Source of the DNA: an uncultured Litoreibacter sp. | GTDB lineage: Bacteria; Pseudomonadota; Alphaproteobacteria; Rhodobacterales; Rhodobacteraceae | Direction: 5' to 3' | NCBI GenBank assembly: GCA_947493265.1 | Contig: CANLQL010000004.1 | Coordinates: 558,001-622,000 of the forward strand | DNA: 64,000 nucleotides | Shown: piece after piece, positions 1 through 9,666 of the stretch | Layout of the letters: every line of letters begins with the position of its first letter | How positions within the stretch are numbered: the stretch's first letter is position 1 | The notes under the pieces: generated by a model | The model's input: only the letters and a program-made list of their open reading frames with translations | Told to the model about the DNA's origin: nothing | Databases searched by the model: none | Made by a program: the position numbers and the translations under genes

Positions 1-2
1 TG

Positions 3-89
3 CGGATAGGTCTGAACACCAACGATCATCGCCCCTATGCTGCAAACGGCACCCCTGTTGAGGCCCAGTATTCCTTCGATATTCCCTAA
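3..89 (+). CDS. 3' end of an unidentified protein (partial)
   Basis: An open frame enters from the left edge and ends at TAA (87-89). About 28 residues are visible. The tail has a G-x-PVEA-x-Y-x-F-x-I pattern near its end, which loosely recalls the last strand of TonB-type C-terminal domains. The fragment is too short to name. It converges with the DUF3179 gene that ends at 138. Confidence 0.4.
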   Translation, partial: RIGLNTNDHRPYAANGTPVEAQYSFDIP

Positions 90-137
90 CCAACGGTGTC
101 AGCAGATCGCGCGAAACACTAACGATTTGGCATTAGG

Positions 138-1520
138 CTATTGTGTCCAAAGCTTCGTATCGGGGTGGAATTGCGACCACGCGAACCAGAAGGCTTGATG
201 ACTCCCTATGTCTTTGCCACCTGCATCCACGGCTTTGATGCCTCCTGCATCCAGCGCGAGACGAACATTTTCAACAGCGATCTTGTCGCCACGAGCGAGA
301 GCTACAAAAGCCGTGCTTCGTTGAAATGCAATGGGCGTACCAGATGCGGTGACGACACCAATGATATCTTCATGCACAGGCAGACGCGGATCGACATCCC
401 CGATAGGAAAAATTGGACCATCTGCATCCCGGCCGTTGCGGAAGTCAGGGTCCCGGCCCAGCGCGTAGCGTTCCAGAAGAACCGTTGTTTCGGGATGAGC
501 ACGTTTCCATGAGCCCCAATCGCTGGTGATCACTGTGGCCTGTTTCAGTTTCAAGCCTTTTTTCGCCAGTGGTCCGGTAACGGCCTGCCCGGTGAACGTA
601 TCAAAGACGGAAAAGGTATTGAGGTCGAACATCACTTTATTAGACCGGCTCAACAGCCCGGACGTGCGCAATATCGGCCGCTTGATCCCCGCCGGAAGAG
701 CGTCAGTGAAATAGGCCTGCGCCGCACCACACAGCGTGCAATACGGGATGCCCAGATCGCGCCCACCAAGCGTGTCATTTACCATTTCACGGACTTCCAT
801 GATGCGTCGGGGGTAGGCACGGTATTCGCCGTTTACCTCGACCCCGAAAACGATGTCATCGTCCTTGAGCCATGTTGCGTCTTCAGCGCTACTCACCTTT
901 GGGTTGTCGGCGGCAGGGATGCAATTGCATCCGTTATCCGTGGTGTCGTAAGGACGATCATCGATCAAGACCCCACCCCAAGATACAAGCCGCCAGTCGA
1001 TGTCTCCTTCGACAAATATGGGGTCCCATTGTTCAAGAACTGTCGTAAAGATTGCCCGCTTCACGCGTAGGTAGTCCGGCGGCGCAGGGATGTCCCATGC
1101 TATCAGATGGTCGGTTACGTCGCCCCAGTTGTGGCGCGACCGAAAACTTTTCCCGAGCAGTTCTGACGCCGCTTCAGACAAGCTTTTCTGTATGCGGTCA
1201 GATGGCACAAACCGCATTAGATCACTGATCAACCAGACAAAGCGCGGGTCTTTTGATTTGGCGATCTCGGCCAGGGCAAGTTCCTGATTTTCATCCCAAG
1301 TCGACAAGGTCACACTGTCAATGAAGGCCACTCGGGTTGCAAATTGCATAGCCGGGGATAGGTCACCTTGCGGAACCGCGGGGGGTTGGCCGTATTCTTT
1401 AGTGACATAGTCAGGCAACTGCGCCGATTGAGCCTGCGCAATGCCCGCTGCAAATGACAAAAATAAAATGACTGCTGCCGCAAAACCTGAGCGAAGCAAA
1501 CGACCTGTTACAAACCCCAT
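138..1520 (-). CDS. DUF3179 family secreted protein
   Basis: Predicted exported protein of about 460 residues that matches DUF3179, a family of unknown function. The open frame extends to 1601, but the ATG at 1520 gives a clean Sec signal peptide: basic start, hydrophobic stretch, AQA-type cleavage before the mature part. The mature region carries a Cys-Thr-Leu-Cys-Gly motif within an IPYC segment and the downstream DUF3179 core around GLLSRSN and MFDL. The two cysteines could form a disulfide or bind a metal; this is inference. It stands alone, divergent from the aminotransferase at 1658, with 137 bp between the two starts. Confidence 0.75.
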   Translation of the reverse strand: MGFVTGRLLRSGFAAAVILFLSFAAGIAQAQSAQLPDYVTKEYGQPPAVPQGDLSPAMQFATRVAFIDSVTLSTWDENQELALAEIAKSKDPRFVWLISDLMRFVPSDRIQKSLSEAASELLGKSFRSRHNWGDVTDHLIAWDIPAPPDYLRVKRAIFTTVLEQWDPIFVEGDIDWRLVSWGGVLIDDRPYDTTDNGCNCIPAADNPKVSSAEDATWLKDDDIVFGVEVNGEYRAYPRRIMEVREMVNDTLGGRDLGIPYCTLCGAAQAYFTDALPAGIKRPILRTSGLLSRSNKVMFDLNTFSVFDTFTGQAVTGPLAKKGLKLKQATVITSDWGSWKRAHPETTVLLERYALGRDPDFRNGRDADGPIFPIGDVDPRLPVHEDIIGVVTASGTPIAFQRSTAFVALARGDKIAVENVRLALDAGGIKAVDAGGKDIGSHQAFWFAWSQFHPDTKLWTQ

Positions 1521-1657
1521 GACAAACCTTTCCATGCATGGCACGTCATTTTGCGCACCTGTCTGACGTCCAATGTGCCTTGAACTCCGGCAGTGGCCCA
1601 ATCACAATTGCTTTAACTGCCTAAAATGATCGGGCACTGAAAAAGCAGGATAGTGAT

Positions 1658-2578
1658 TTGCAAGACACCGACATCACCACGCATGACGCCGCCGAGGACC
1701 CGCGCAATCGCGATATCAAGATCTATGTGAATGGTGATCTTGTTCACCGCGATGACGCCAAAGTCTCGGTCTATGACAGTGGGTTTATGCTGGGTGACGG
1801 CATGTGGGAAGGGATGCGCCTCTATGATGGGAAATGGGCGTTCTTTGACGAACATATGGACCGCTTCTTCGACAGCTGTAAGGCCGTATCGCTAGATGTT
1901 GGGATGGATCGGGCAGGCATATTGGACGCTTTGAGTAAAACCGCCAAAGCCAATGACATGATCACCGATGTCCATGTCCGGCTGATGCTGACACGCGGGA
2001 CAAAGGTCAAACCATTCCAGCATCCATCACTTAGTCGATCCGGGCCAACGTTGGTCATAATCATGGAGCATTCCAAGCCCACGCAAGAATTGCAATCGCG
2101 CGGTATTCGTCTGGCGACGGTGCCGCAAGTGCGGGGGCTGCCGATGAGCCAGGATGCAAAGTACAACAGTCATTCGAAACTGAATTGCGTGATCGCATGC
2201 CTGCAAGCAGAGCAAGCCGGAGCAGATGAGGCGCTGATGCTGGACCCGCATGGATTTGTGAACACGACAAATGCGTGCAACTTTTTCATCGTTCGGCGTG
2301 GCGAGGTTTGGACGTCGACCGGTGATTACTGCATGAACGGTGTTACCCGCCAAAAGGTGATCGATCTGTGTCGGGCCAACGACATTCCGGTCTTTGAGAA
2401 AAACTTCTCTCTCTATGAAGCATATGGTGCCGAAGAGGCATTCTTAACCGGAACCTTCGGCGCACAAACCCCTGTCTCAGAAATTGACGGCAAGCCCATT
2501 GGAACTGGAAGCCGTGAAGTGACACAGAAAATTCGCGACTTCTACAAGCAGCTGATTGCCGAACAAATCGCGACCTGA
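1658..2578 (+). CDS. Class IV aminotransferase (BCAT / D-amino-acid aminotransferase fold)
   Basis: PLP-dependent fold-type IV transaminase of 306 residues. The N-terminal half has the KIYVNGDLV and SVYDSGFMLGDGMWEGM blocks of the family. Lys174 in the SHSKLN segment is the likely Schiff-base lysine, followed by GADEALMLDPHG. The segment after it reads NTTNACNFF, where most relatives have an E-G-S-x-x-N pattern, so the usual PLP-pyridine glutamate appears to be missing. The only in-frame start near the homologous N-terminus is a TTG at 1658. It converges with the TRAP transporter operon, and a hairpin sits between the stops. The substrate is not evident; a link to the imported solute is only inferred from position. 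Confidence 0.85.
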   Translation: MQDTDITTHDAAEDPRNRDIKIYVNGDLVHRDDAKVSVYDSGFMLGDGMWEGMRLYDGKWAFFDEHMDRFFDSCKAVSLDVGMDRAGILDALSKTAKANDMITDVHVRLMLTRGTKVKPFQHPSLSRSGPTLVIIMEHSKPTQELQSRGIRLATVPQVRGLPMSQDAKYNSHSKLNCVIACLQAEQAGADEALMLDPHGFVNTTNACNFFIVRRGEVWTSTGDYCMNGVTRQKVIDLCRANDIPVFEKNFSLYEAYGAEEAFLTGTFGAQTPVSEIDGKPIGTGSREVTQKIRDFYKQLIAEQIAT

Positions 2579-2587
2579 CCCGGCCCA

Positions 2588-2611
2588 TGACCGTGGCGTG
2601 CTCCACGGTCA
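2588..2611. terminator. Hairpin between convergent genes
   Basis: TGACCGTGG and CCACGGTCA form a perfect 9-bp stem with a 6-nt loop, between the aminotransferase stop and the TRAP permease stop. No T-run follows on either strand, so a bidirectional terminator is likely but not certain. Confidence 0.55.
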
Positions 2612-2632
2612 GGGATAGGCAGGTTGCGCAAC

Positions 2633-5278
2633 CTAGAAGGCAGGTTGCGTTGCGCGAGGCCGTTGAATGGCCACGATCATCAGCAACAACAAGAGCGCTG
2701 GTAAGAAGAAGATCTCCTTCGCCATGCGTTCGTTTTCTATCGCTACCGCTTCGATCTGCGCCGGTTCATCGCCGTAGAAATCATAGTCATTGGCGAGTTG
2801 ATCGAAATACGGTGTTCCTGGGAACGGCTCGTCCAAGGTCAGAAGATCTCCGTCTTCAAACACCGTCAGACCTACAGCATTCAAACGCTCGGCCCCGGTC
2901 CCGTCCGCTTCAGGTGTGAAGGTGACGGTGGTGTTTCCAACAATCCCGGTATCGAAATCCGGAGCTGAAATCCGCAGCCTTGCCGTTGATCCAACCGGCA
3001 GTTCTTCCAACGCTGTCAGGGCGGCAGGGCCAGTCGTTTCGGTATATTTGTCCTGCCATTGATCCAGGAAGAAGTCCGGCCGGAACAGCATGAAGACGAT
3101 CAACATCATCACCACCGCCTCCCATTTGCGGGTCTTGGCAATGAAGTAGCCTTGCGTCACAGCCGCAAACACCAACATCGCGATCAAGGAGATGAAGAAA
3201 ACCAACACCGCCTTCCCCGGACCGACATCGATCAGCAGCAGATCGGTGTTGAAGATGAACATGAACGGCAATAGCGCCGTCCTGATGTCATAGCTGAACC
3301 CGACGATCCCGGTCTTGATCGGATCACCCCGCGAAATCGCTGCCGCCGCATAAGCCGCGAGCCCAACTGGTGGCGTGTCATCTGCAAGGATGCCGAAATA
3401 GAACACGAATAGGTGGACGGCAATCAGCGGAACAATCAGTCCAGACTGCGCGCCGACGCTGACAATGACCGGAGCCATGAGTGACGACACAACGATGTAG
3501 TTTGCGGTTGTCGGCAGGCCCATACCAAGGATCAGCGACAACACCGCCACTAGGATCAGCAGAATTATCAAGTTTCCACCAGCGATCGTTTCGATCACCT
3601 GACCGATGATCTGATGCGCCCCCGTCAGGGAAATCGTCCCAACAATGATACCTGCGGCCCCTGTCGCGACCCCGATACCGATCATATTTCGTGCGCCACT
3701 TTCCAGACCGGCCACGAAGTCCTTGAATGCGACGCGCAGGCCATTCTGATCGGCCGATGCCGCCAAATGAGCATGGCTATTGCCACGCATCATTTGCTTC
3801 AAAGGCCTATGGGTCAGTGCCACGATGATCATGACAATCGTGGCCCAGAATGCGGACAAGGCTGGCGACAAGCGATCCAGCGTGTCCGTTCGAACCATCA
3901 AGTTCCAGACCAACACGAAGATTGGCAGTGCGTAATATGCACCTCCCCAAAAAGTTGGTGTCAGGCGTGGGGCCTCCACCACTTGCGAATTGGGGTCATC
4001 TGGGACGACGTCGGGATATCTTGAGGCCACGAAAAGCAGCACCAGATAGGCCACTGCCAAAAGCACCAAGGCCGGATAAATCGTTGTTCCCGGCATCATC
4101 GGTTCAAGAACTGCACGGAACCCGATCACCAGCATTGTCAGGGCTGCCATGACGAAGAAGCCTGTCAAAAACAGGATCAGGATCATCACGACGCCAATAT
4201 GGCGGCCCGGTTTCTTCAGCCCTTGAAGGCCCAGCTTCAGGCTTTCCAGATGCACGATATAGAGCAGCGCGATGTAGGAAATTACCGCCGGAAGGAACGC
4301 ATGCTTGACCACTTCGATATAGGGAATATTGACATATTCGACCATCAGGAACGCGGCTGCCCCCATCACCGGCGGCGTTAGTTGGCCGTTGGTTGACGAT
4401 GCAACTTCAACAGCGCCTGCCTTTTCCGGTGTGAAGCCGATGCGTTTCATAAGCGGAATGGTAAATGTCCCGGTGGTCACCGTGTTTGCAATCGACGACC
4501 CCGAAATCATCCCAGTCATCATCGAAGACAATACCGCAGCTTTTGCGGGTCCACCGCGTAACGCGCCCAAAAGGGCAATCGCAACTTTAATGAACCAGTT
4601 CCCACCGCCCGCTTTTTCAAGCAAGGCACCGAACAGAACAAACAAGAAAATCATTGAGGTCGACACGCCCAGCGCAACCCCGAAAACACCTTCGGTTTGC
4701 ATCCAATAGTGCCCCATCGCTTTGCTGAAGGACGCACCGCCGTAGTTGGTGATACTGCCGATCCAAGACGAATAGCCGCCGAAAAAGGCAAGCGCGAGGA
4801 ATCCTGACGCGATGATAACCAAGGGCAATCCCAAGGACCGGAACACAGCAACCATCAAGACAACCATACCGATGGCAGACATCACAATGTCAGAGGTCGA
4901 CCAAAGGCCGGGGCGGTCGGCGATCTCGAACCGGAACACAACCAGATAAAGACAGGCCGCCGTTCCGAGGATCACGAAAGCCCAGTCATACCAGGGAATT
5001 TTGTTTCGATGTCCAAACATCGGGAAGGCCAGCGTCGCCAAGACAATAGCAAAGGCAAGGTGCACGAAACGGGCTTGCGCCACGATGTTTGCAAAGATGC
5101 TGACACCGGTTATCTGCGCCAGAACACCGGGAACTTTCGATGCGATATAAAGCTGAAAAAGCGACCAGGCGATACACAATGCAAAGATTAATTTGGCTGC
5201 AAATGGTCCGGCATTTCGTGCGCCTGTGTCGGCTTCGGCCACCATGTCTTCAGCAGATTTGGCTGTTGTGTCGCTCAT
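2633..5278 (-). CDS. TRAP transporter fused permease (DctQM type, 4TM/12TM)
   Basis: Fused small and large membrane subunits of a TAXI-type TRAP transporter, 881 residues, an ion-driven solute importer of the inner membrane. Four helices (about 25-170) correspond to DctQ. The following dozen (about 180-690) correspond to DctM, with glycine-rich half-helix signatures such as SGSSIANTVTTGTFTIP and MGLPTTANYIVV. After a last helix pair there is a non-membrane region (about 735-850) resembling the TRAP-associated DUF3394 domain, then a closing helix. It lies 98 bp downstream of the TAXI binding protein on the same strand, with a terminator-like hairpin in the gap that probably lowers permease expression relative to the binding protein. 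The substrate cannot be read from sequence. Confidence 0.92.
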   Translation of the reverse strand: MSDTTAKSAEDMVAEADTGARNAGPFAAKLIFALCIAWSLFQLYIASKVPGVLAQITGVSIFANIVAQARFVHLAFAIVLATLAFPMFGHRNKIPWYDWAFVILGTAACLYLVVFRFEIADRPGLWSTSDIVMSAIGMVVLMVAVFRSLGLPLVIIASGFLALAFFGGYSSWIGSITNYGGASFSKAMGHYWMQTEGVFGVALGVSTSMIFLFVLFGALLEKAGGGNWFIKVAIALLGALRGGPAKAAVLSSMMTGMISGSSIANTVTTGTFTIPLMKRIGFTPEKAGAVEVASSTNGQLTPPVMGAAAFLMVEYVNIPYIEVVKHAFLPAVISYIALLYIVHLESLKLGLQGLKKPGRHIGVVMILILFLTGFFVMAALTMLVIGFRAVLEPMMPGTTIYPALVLLAVAYLVLLFVASRYPDVVPDDPNSQVVEAPRLTPTFWGGAYYALPIFVLVWNLMVRTDTLDRLSPALSAFWATIVMIIVALTHRPLKQMMRGNSHAHLAASADQNGLRVAFKDFVAGLESGARNMIGIGVATGAAGIIVGTISLTGAHQIIGQVIETIAGGNLIILLILVAVLSLILGMGLPTTANYIVVSSLMAPVIVSVGAQSGLIVPLIAVHLFVFYFGILADDTPPVGLAAYAAAAISRGDPIKTGIVGFSYDIRTALLPFMFIFNTDLLLIDVGPGKAVLVFFISLIAMLVFAAVTQGYFIAKTRKWEAVVMMLIVFMLFRPDFFLDQWQDKYTETTGPAALTALEELPVGSTARLRISAPDFDTGIVGNTTVTFTPEADGTGAERLNAVGLTVFEDGDLLTLDEPFPGTPYFDQLANDYDFYGDEPAQIEAVAIENERMAKEIFFLPALLLLLMIVAIQRPRATQPAF

Positions 5279-5311
5279 TCCTTCGCCCCCCGGTCGGAAT
5301 TACATTTAGTC

Positions 5312-5346
5312 AAAAACGCCAGCGCACCCATTGGGATACGCTGGCG
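5312..5346 (-). terminator. Intercistronic hairpin between TAXI protein and permease
   Basis: Reading the minus strand, CGCCAGCG and CGCTGGCG form an 8-bp GC-rich stem, followed at once by five Ts. This is a typical intrinsic terminator form. Its place between the binding-protein gene and the permease gene suggests partial termination or transcript protection. Confidence 0.7.
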
Positions 5347-5376
5347 CTGATTTCTTGAGACATCAGGTGATGTCGA

Positions 5377-6345
5377 TTAGTCCATCAAACCCAGCTCTTT
5401 GTAAGCGCGCTCTGCACCCGGGTGCAGAGGTGCGGACAAGCCATCTTTGATCATCTGTGCCGCATCAAGATTTGCGAAAGCGGGATGCAGACCACGGAAA
5501 TCGTCCAAGTTTGACAATACAGCTTTTGCAACGACGTAGGCCGTATCATCTGGAACAGAGGCCGAGGTTACAAATGTCGCACCAACACCGAAGGTTGTTG
5601 TGTCGCCATCTGTACCCGCATACATGCCACCCGGAATGGTTGCGACACGGTAATATGGGTTGTCATTGACCAGCTTATCGATGGCATCACCCGTTACGGA
5701 AACCAACTTCACGTCACATGTTGTCGTCGCTTCCTTGATCGCCGCAGCAGGGTGACCGATTGTGTAGATCATCGCGTCGATATTGTCGTCGCAGATCTGC
5801 TTGGCCATTTCAGAGCCTTTGTATTCAGTCGCCAGCGCAAAGCTGTCCATGCTCATGCCATACGCGTCCATCACAACTTCCATCGTGGCGCGCTGACCGG
5901 ACCCTGGGTTGCCGACGTTGACGCGCTTGCCTGCAAGCTCTTCAAAGGATGTGATGCCACTGTCGCCACGAACGAGAAGTGTGAATGGTTCCGGATGGAC
6001 CGAGAACATCGCACGTACTTCCGGGAACGGGTTGTCTTCAAACTTCGACGTGCCGTTAAAGGCATGGTACTGCCAGTCAGACTGTGCAACGCCAAACTCA
6101 AGCTCGCCTGCTTTGATTGTGTTGATGTTGTAGACAGAGCCACCGGTGGATTCCACAGCGCAGCGAATTCCATGCTCTTTGCGGTCACGGTTCACAAGCC
6201 GGCAAATCGCACCACCTGTTGGGTAATAAACGCCAGTAACGCCCCCTGTTCCGATGGAAATAAACTGCTGGTCCTGCGCAGAAGCGGATCCGGCAAAAGC
6301 CATTGTTGCAGCTACGAGGCCGCCAATCATTTTCATGTGTTTCAT
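5377..6345 (-). CDS. TAXI family TRAP transporter solute-binding protein
   Basis: Periplasmic binding protein of about 322 residues for the TRAP permease downstream. The frame is open to 6492, but the ATG at 6345 is preceded by AGGGAG and starts a clear Sec signal peptide ending in ASAQ. The mature protein begins with the TAXI hallmark ISIGTGGVTGVYYPTGGAI and has the NVGNPGSGQR block and a later hydrophobic segment with GHPAAA. The family binds small organic solutes; the ligand is unknown here. An RpiR regulator lies directly upstream on the same strand, and the aminotransferase lies beyond the permease. Confidence 0.92.
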   Translation of the reverse strand: MKHMKMIGGLVAATMAFAGSASAQDQQFISIGTGGVTGVYYPTGGAICRLVNRDRKEHGIRCAVESTGGSVYNINTIKAGELEFGVAQSDWQYHAFNGTSKFEDNPFPEVRAMFSVHPEPFTLLVRGDSGITSFEELAGKRVNVGNPGSGQRATMEVVMDAYGMSMDSFALATEYKGSEMAKQICDDNIDAMIYTIGHPAAAIKEATTTCDVKLVSVTGDAIDKLVNDNPYYRVATIPGGMYAGTDGDTTTFGVGATFVTSASVPDDTAYVVAKAVLSNLDDFRGLHPAFANLDAAQMIKDGLSAPLHPGAERAYKELGLMD

Positions 6346-6430
6346 GAAGTTCTCCCTAAATCTCTTGACGTTAGCACACGCCACATGATCCCGAAGGGTC
6401 GTAAATGTTCCGGTGGATGTCACGGAAAAA

Positions 6431-7318
6431 CTAATGTTTTTTTTGCGCGCGCCAGTACGCGCTGTTTCCCAACCGCAAGTTTTCATAGGCATTGATCCGG
6501 TCTTGCGCGGGCTCTCCAGCTTTGTCCATCAAATGCGCCAAGAGAAGTTCCACCAATGCCATCATCCCTGAAAAACAGCCGAAATTATAAGTACTTGCAA
6601 CCGATGCGACCAGTGTGTGGTTGGGTGACAGCTCAGGCGAAACAACCTCTGAATCAGTGATTAACAGCAGTTTCAGTCCTCGCTGTTCCGCAAATTTACA
6701 GGCTTCTATCGTCTCCAGGGAATAGGGCGTCACTGTGATTGCGATAAGGACGTCGCCTTCTTTTGCATCTCTCAGATCATCAATTGCGCTGTTGCCTTGA
6801 TGCGGAATCAGTTGAAGCGAAGGAAGGGCGAGCTTGCCGACAAAATGCAGAGAATGCGCGATCGCATAGCTTGACCTGACAGCCGTGACGTAAACGGTTT
6901 TTGCTGAAAAAAGCAGCTCCGTAGCGAGTTCAAGTTCTTCCAGCCGCTGACGTTCAAGCGATTTGGCGACGACCGAAAGAGAGTTCTTTGCAGCATCGAC
7001 AAAGACGCCGCTATCACCCTCCGGGCTTTGAATATGGTTGAGCCATTCAGTGTCGGAACTTGTTGTTTGCGTTGATACAAGGGCCTGCCGAAACGGCTGG
7101 CGAAAGCTCTCAAAGCTCTGAAACCCTAGTGTTTTGGCCATCTTAACCAATGTGTAGGTGCTGACATGTGCCTTGCGCGCCGTTTCCCGAATAGAGTCGA
7201 GGCCAAATGCTGACTGGTTATCAATCACGTATTTCCCGGCGATCCTCATCTGCGGCGAAAACTTGGTAATACCAGTCTTCAATGCGTCCGTCGTGTTCGC
7301 CTTGAGCTTTGCGTTCAT
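6431..7318 (-). CDS. MurR/RpiR family transcriptional regulator
   Basis: About 295 residues. The N-terminal HTH_6 winged-helix region (about 5-80) includes TLVKMAKTLGFQSFESFR. A SIS sugar-phosphate-type sensor domain (about 125-255) contains VYVTAVRSSYAIAHSLHF and DVLIAITVTPYS. The frame is open to 7348, but the ATG at 7318 has GGAGG 7 nt upstream and is preferred. It is 85 bp upstream of the TAXI gene on the same strand and probably controls TRAP uptake, using a phosphorylated or carboxylated metabolite as effector (inference). Confidence 0.88.
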   Translation of the reverse strand: MNAKLKANTTDALKTGITKFSPQMRIAGKYVIDNQSAFGLDSIRETARKAHVSTYTLVKMAKTLGFQSFESFRQPFRQALVSTQTTSSDTEWLNHIQSPEGDSGVFVDAAKNSLSVVAKSLERQRLEELELATELLFSAKTVYVTAVRSSYAIAHSLHFVGKLALPSLQLIPHQGNSAIDDLRDAKEGDVLIAITVTPYSLETIEACKFAEQRGLKLLLITDSEVVSPELSPNHTLVASVASTYNFGCFSGMMALVELLLAHLMDKAGEPAQDRINAYENLRLGNSAYWRAQKKH

Positions 7319-7562
7319 TCGATTCGCCTCCGGCAGTAAAAATAACATATGTTATTCATGATAGCGATTGGATCAGAGCGTAATCCCGGGGAAAAGCGGG
7401 AGCGCTTTCCCTTTCTGGCGCAGTTTTTCCGCTTAGGGCGGGACGACTGCACAGATGATTGGCAACATTACGCTGCTTGCTTAAGTGACCCAAAGTTTCC
7501 CCGTGAAATTCACACCGGCCCGCCGCCATATCGTAAAGGTCTTAGGCAGCTTGAGGATTGAG

Positions 7563-7796
7563 ATGTCACGCATCGCACAAATTATTGCAGACCGTCTTTC
7601 CCGTGAGGAGAGGATCGTTTTGACATCAATTTACGCGCGCAGGTCGGATCAAATAGCGTCGTCCAAAATCCTTGAGCAACTGATCGGGCTGCGGCTGGTT
7701 GAACTATTGCCGAAGGTTGGCGGAAGCGAGCGATCGCCGAAAGTGTCAGATCTGGGTCGACTTGTTGCAGATAATATCTCAAACATTCGGAACTGA
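7563..7796 (+). CDS. Small hypothetical protein, possibly winged-helix
   Basis: About 77 residues from the ATG at 7563; the frame is open further upstream to 7485. It is predicted mostly helical, and a pattern such as IYARRSDQIASSKILEQLIGLRLVELLP resembles small winged-helix folds. No family is recognised. It stands on the plus strand just before the DUF3772-like gene with only a few bases between, so co-transcription is possible. From the RpiR start (7318) to this start there are about 244 bases in which I see no gene. Confidence 0.5.
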   Translation: MSRIAQIIADRLSREERIVLTSIYARRSDQIASSKILEQLIGLRLVELLPKVGGSERSPKVSDLGRLVADNISNIRN

Positions 7797-7836
7797 ATGA
7801 TTTTTGAGGTGCCAGCTTTTGGTGACCTGCCAACAG

Positions 7837-9519
7837 ATGAACAAATGGCGAGGTAGCGGCTTTTTGCGCAGCTTTTTCCTTGTCGTTGGCATGTGGCTCC
7901 TTGGGATCGGCGGGGTTTTTGGACAAACCCAACTGCAGGCCGATCAGCAAGAACTTCTCGAAGAACGCGCCCTTGCGACGATCAATACGCTCGGCTCTCT
8001 CCTGAATTCACGCGAGACAATTGCGCAGCAAATCGAAGAGATGGTCAAAAGGATCGGCGAAGCGGAAGACGCGGAAAAAACGCCGCTTGCCGATGAATTG
8101 AAATTACTGAACGAAGAGCTTGCGGCAATCGAAGATCAGATTTCGATTGTTTCAACTGGCATCTCGGAGCGTGATTATCGGAAAATCGAAGGGACAGAAT
8201 TCAATCTCCAAACCGAGCTTGAAAATCTCGTCCAACCGTTCATGTCGCTGCTGCTGGGAGCGACTGAGGAAGCACGACGGATAGAGGCTACGCGACGCGC
8301 TTTGTCGACCGCGCAAACGCATCTTGCCGATGCGGATATCGCATTGCAAAACGTAAATGTGGCTTTGGGGAAAAATCCCGATCCCGCTGTGAAACTTGAA
8401 TTGGAAACACGTCAAAAAATCTGGTCTGAGCGCTTTGAGACCAACGAAAGCCAAGTCTCTGCCCTGGAACAACAGCTTGAAGACCTGCTGTCTAATCGGG
8501 TGTCTGCGGGCCGACAGGTCCAATCCGCTCTTCAGGGGTTTTTCCGAGAACGTGGTCTTAGCCTACTATTCGGTGTCTTAGCATTTGTCTCTGTCATGAT
8601 GACCTGCCGGGTCGTGTCCCGGCTTGCATCAACCGCTTGGACAAGAAGCGCGAAGGAACGCACCTTCTACACCCGCCTCTTCGGGTTGTTGTTTGGAGTA
8701 TTCGCAGTCGCCGCAAGCTTCGCGGCCATGCTTATCGTTTTCAATCTCAGGAATGATTGGCTGCTTCTCGGCCTCGCAACAGTTTTGGTGATTGCGCTGA
8801 TCTGGATCGGCATCCGCATGATGCCCGGGCTTTTTGAACAAGTTACCGTATTGCTGAACCTTGGCGCGGTTCAGGAAGACGAAAGGGTCGTCTTTAACGG
8901 TGTCCCCTTCATGGTTCGCAAGTTGAGTTTTTACACCGATCTAGAGAACCCGGCGTTGGATGGCGGGGAGTTCACCTTGCCCGTCCGGGAATTGATCGGC
9001 CTGCATTCCCGCCCCGCAGCAGAAAACGAGGCGTGGTTTCCATCGTTGCGTGGCGACTGGGTCAAACTGATGGACGGCAATGCGGGCCAAGTCATCGTGC
9101 AGACCCCCGAAATGGTGGTGATTGAACTATTGGGCGGCGCGCGGGCAACCTATCAAACAAGTGAATACCTAGCGCAAACACCCACCAACCTGTCACATGG
9201 GTTCCGTATCGAAGTTGAATTTGGGATCGACTATCGCCATCAGGCGGAAGCGACATCGACGATTCTAGAAACTCTGGAAGCCAGCGTCAGATCCAAGATG
9301 TCGGCGTTTCTTGGCGACGACCTGATCCGGGCTGTGTCGGTTGAGTTTCTCCGCGCAGCTGCGTCATCTCTGGATTTCGAGGTCGAAGTCGATGTGATTG
9401 GCAAGGCCGCCTATCGTTTTGAAGAAATCGAACGCGAGCTATCCCGCATCGTCGTGGAAACCGCGACGGAAAATGATTGGTCGATCCCATTCCAACAAAT
9501 TGTGTTGCACAACGCTTAG
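7837..9519 (+). CDS. DUF3772/MscS-like membrane protein
   Basis: About 560 residues. A signal peptide or first helix (about 8-30) is followed by a long, charged, coiled-coil-rich periplasmic part (about 35-235). Two or three transmembrane helices follow (about 245-340), then a C-terminal region in the position of the MscS beta/alpha domains (about 350-560). This arrangement resembles DUF3772-containing mechanosensitive channel homologues. The frame begins at a TTG at 7804, but the ATG at 7837 starts directly before the hydrophobic segment. The pore helix does not show the Gly/Ala pattern of true MscS in my reading (it reads LLNLGAVQEDERVVFNG), so gating activity is doubtful. Confidence 0.6.
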   Translation: MNKWRGSGFLRSFFLVVGMWLLGIGGVFGQTQLQADQQELLEERALATINTLGSLLNSRETIAQQIEEMVKRIGEAEDAEKTPLADELKLLNEELAAIEDQISIVSTGISERDYRKIEGTEFNLQTELENLVQPFMSLLLGATEEARRIEATRRALSTAQTHLADADIALQNVNVALGKNPDPAVKLELETRQKIWSERFETNESQVSALEQQLEDLLSNRVSAGRQVQSALQGFFRERGLSLLFGVLAFVSVMMTCRVVSRLASTAWTRSAKERTFYTRLFGLLFGVFAVAASFAAMLIVFNLRNDWLLLGLATVLVIALIWIGIRMMPGLFEQVTVLLNLGAVQEDERVVFNGVPFMVRKLSFYTDLENPALDGGEFTLPVRELIGLHSRPAAENEAWFPSLRGDWVKLMDGNAGQVIVQTPEMVVIELLGGARATYQTSEYLAQTPTNLSHGFRIEVEFGIDYRHQAEATSTILETLEASVRSKMSAFLGDDLIRAVSVEFLRAAASSLDFEVEVDVIGKAAYRFEEIERELSRIVVETATENDWSIPFQQIVLHNA

Positions 9520-9588
9520 AAATTTACCGCCTACAGGAGGTCGTCTGCACCAAAAATCCTAGGAACAGTTTTCTACTAAAGAATTAGT

Positions 9589-9617
9589 TTGACTTTTGTT
9601 ATCGGCTTTGGATAGCG
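9589..9617 (+). promoter_or_regulatory. Candidate promoter of the glycerol-type ABC operon
   Basis: TTGACT (9589-9594) is a near-perfect -35 box. About 17 bases later a weak -10-like ATAGCG occurs. It lies 50-80 bp before the strong Shine-Dalgarno of the binding-protein gene. It was judged by eye only. Confidence 0.35.
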
Positions 9618-9666
9618 TTAACATGCTGGCTCAGACCAGCTCACATAATCTTTGGGAGGAGACAAG

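Noticed and set aside
7349-7561. Plus-strand open frame of 70 codons before the small gene at 7563
   Set aside because: Overlaps the RpiR/small-gene intergenic region, has no ribosome site and no plausible protein pattern.
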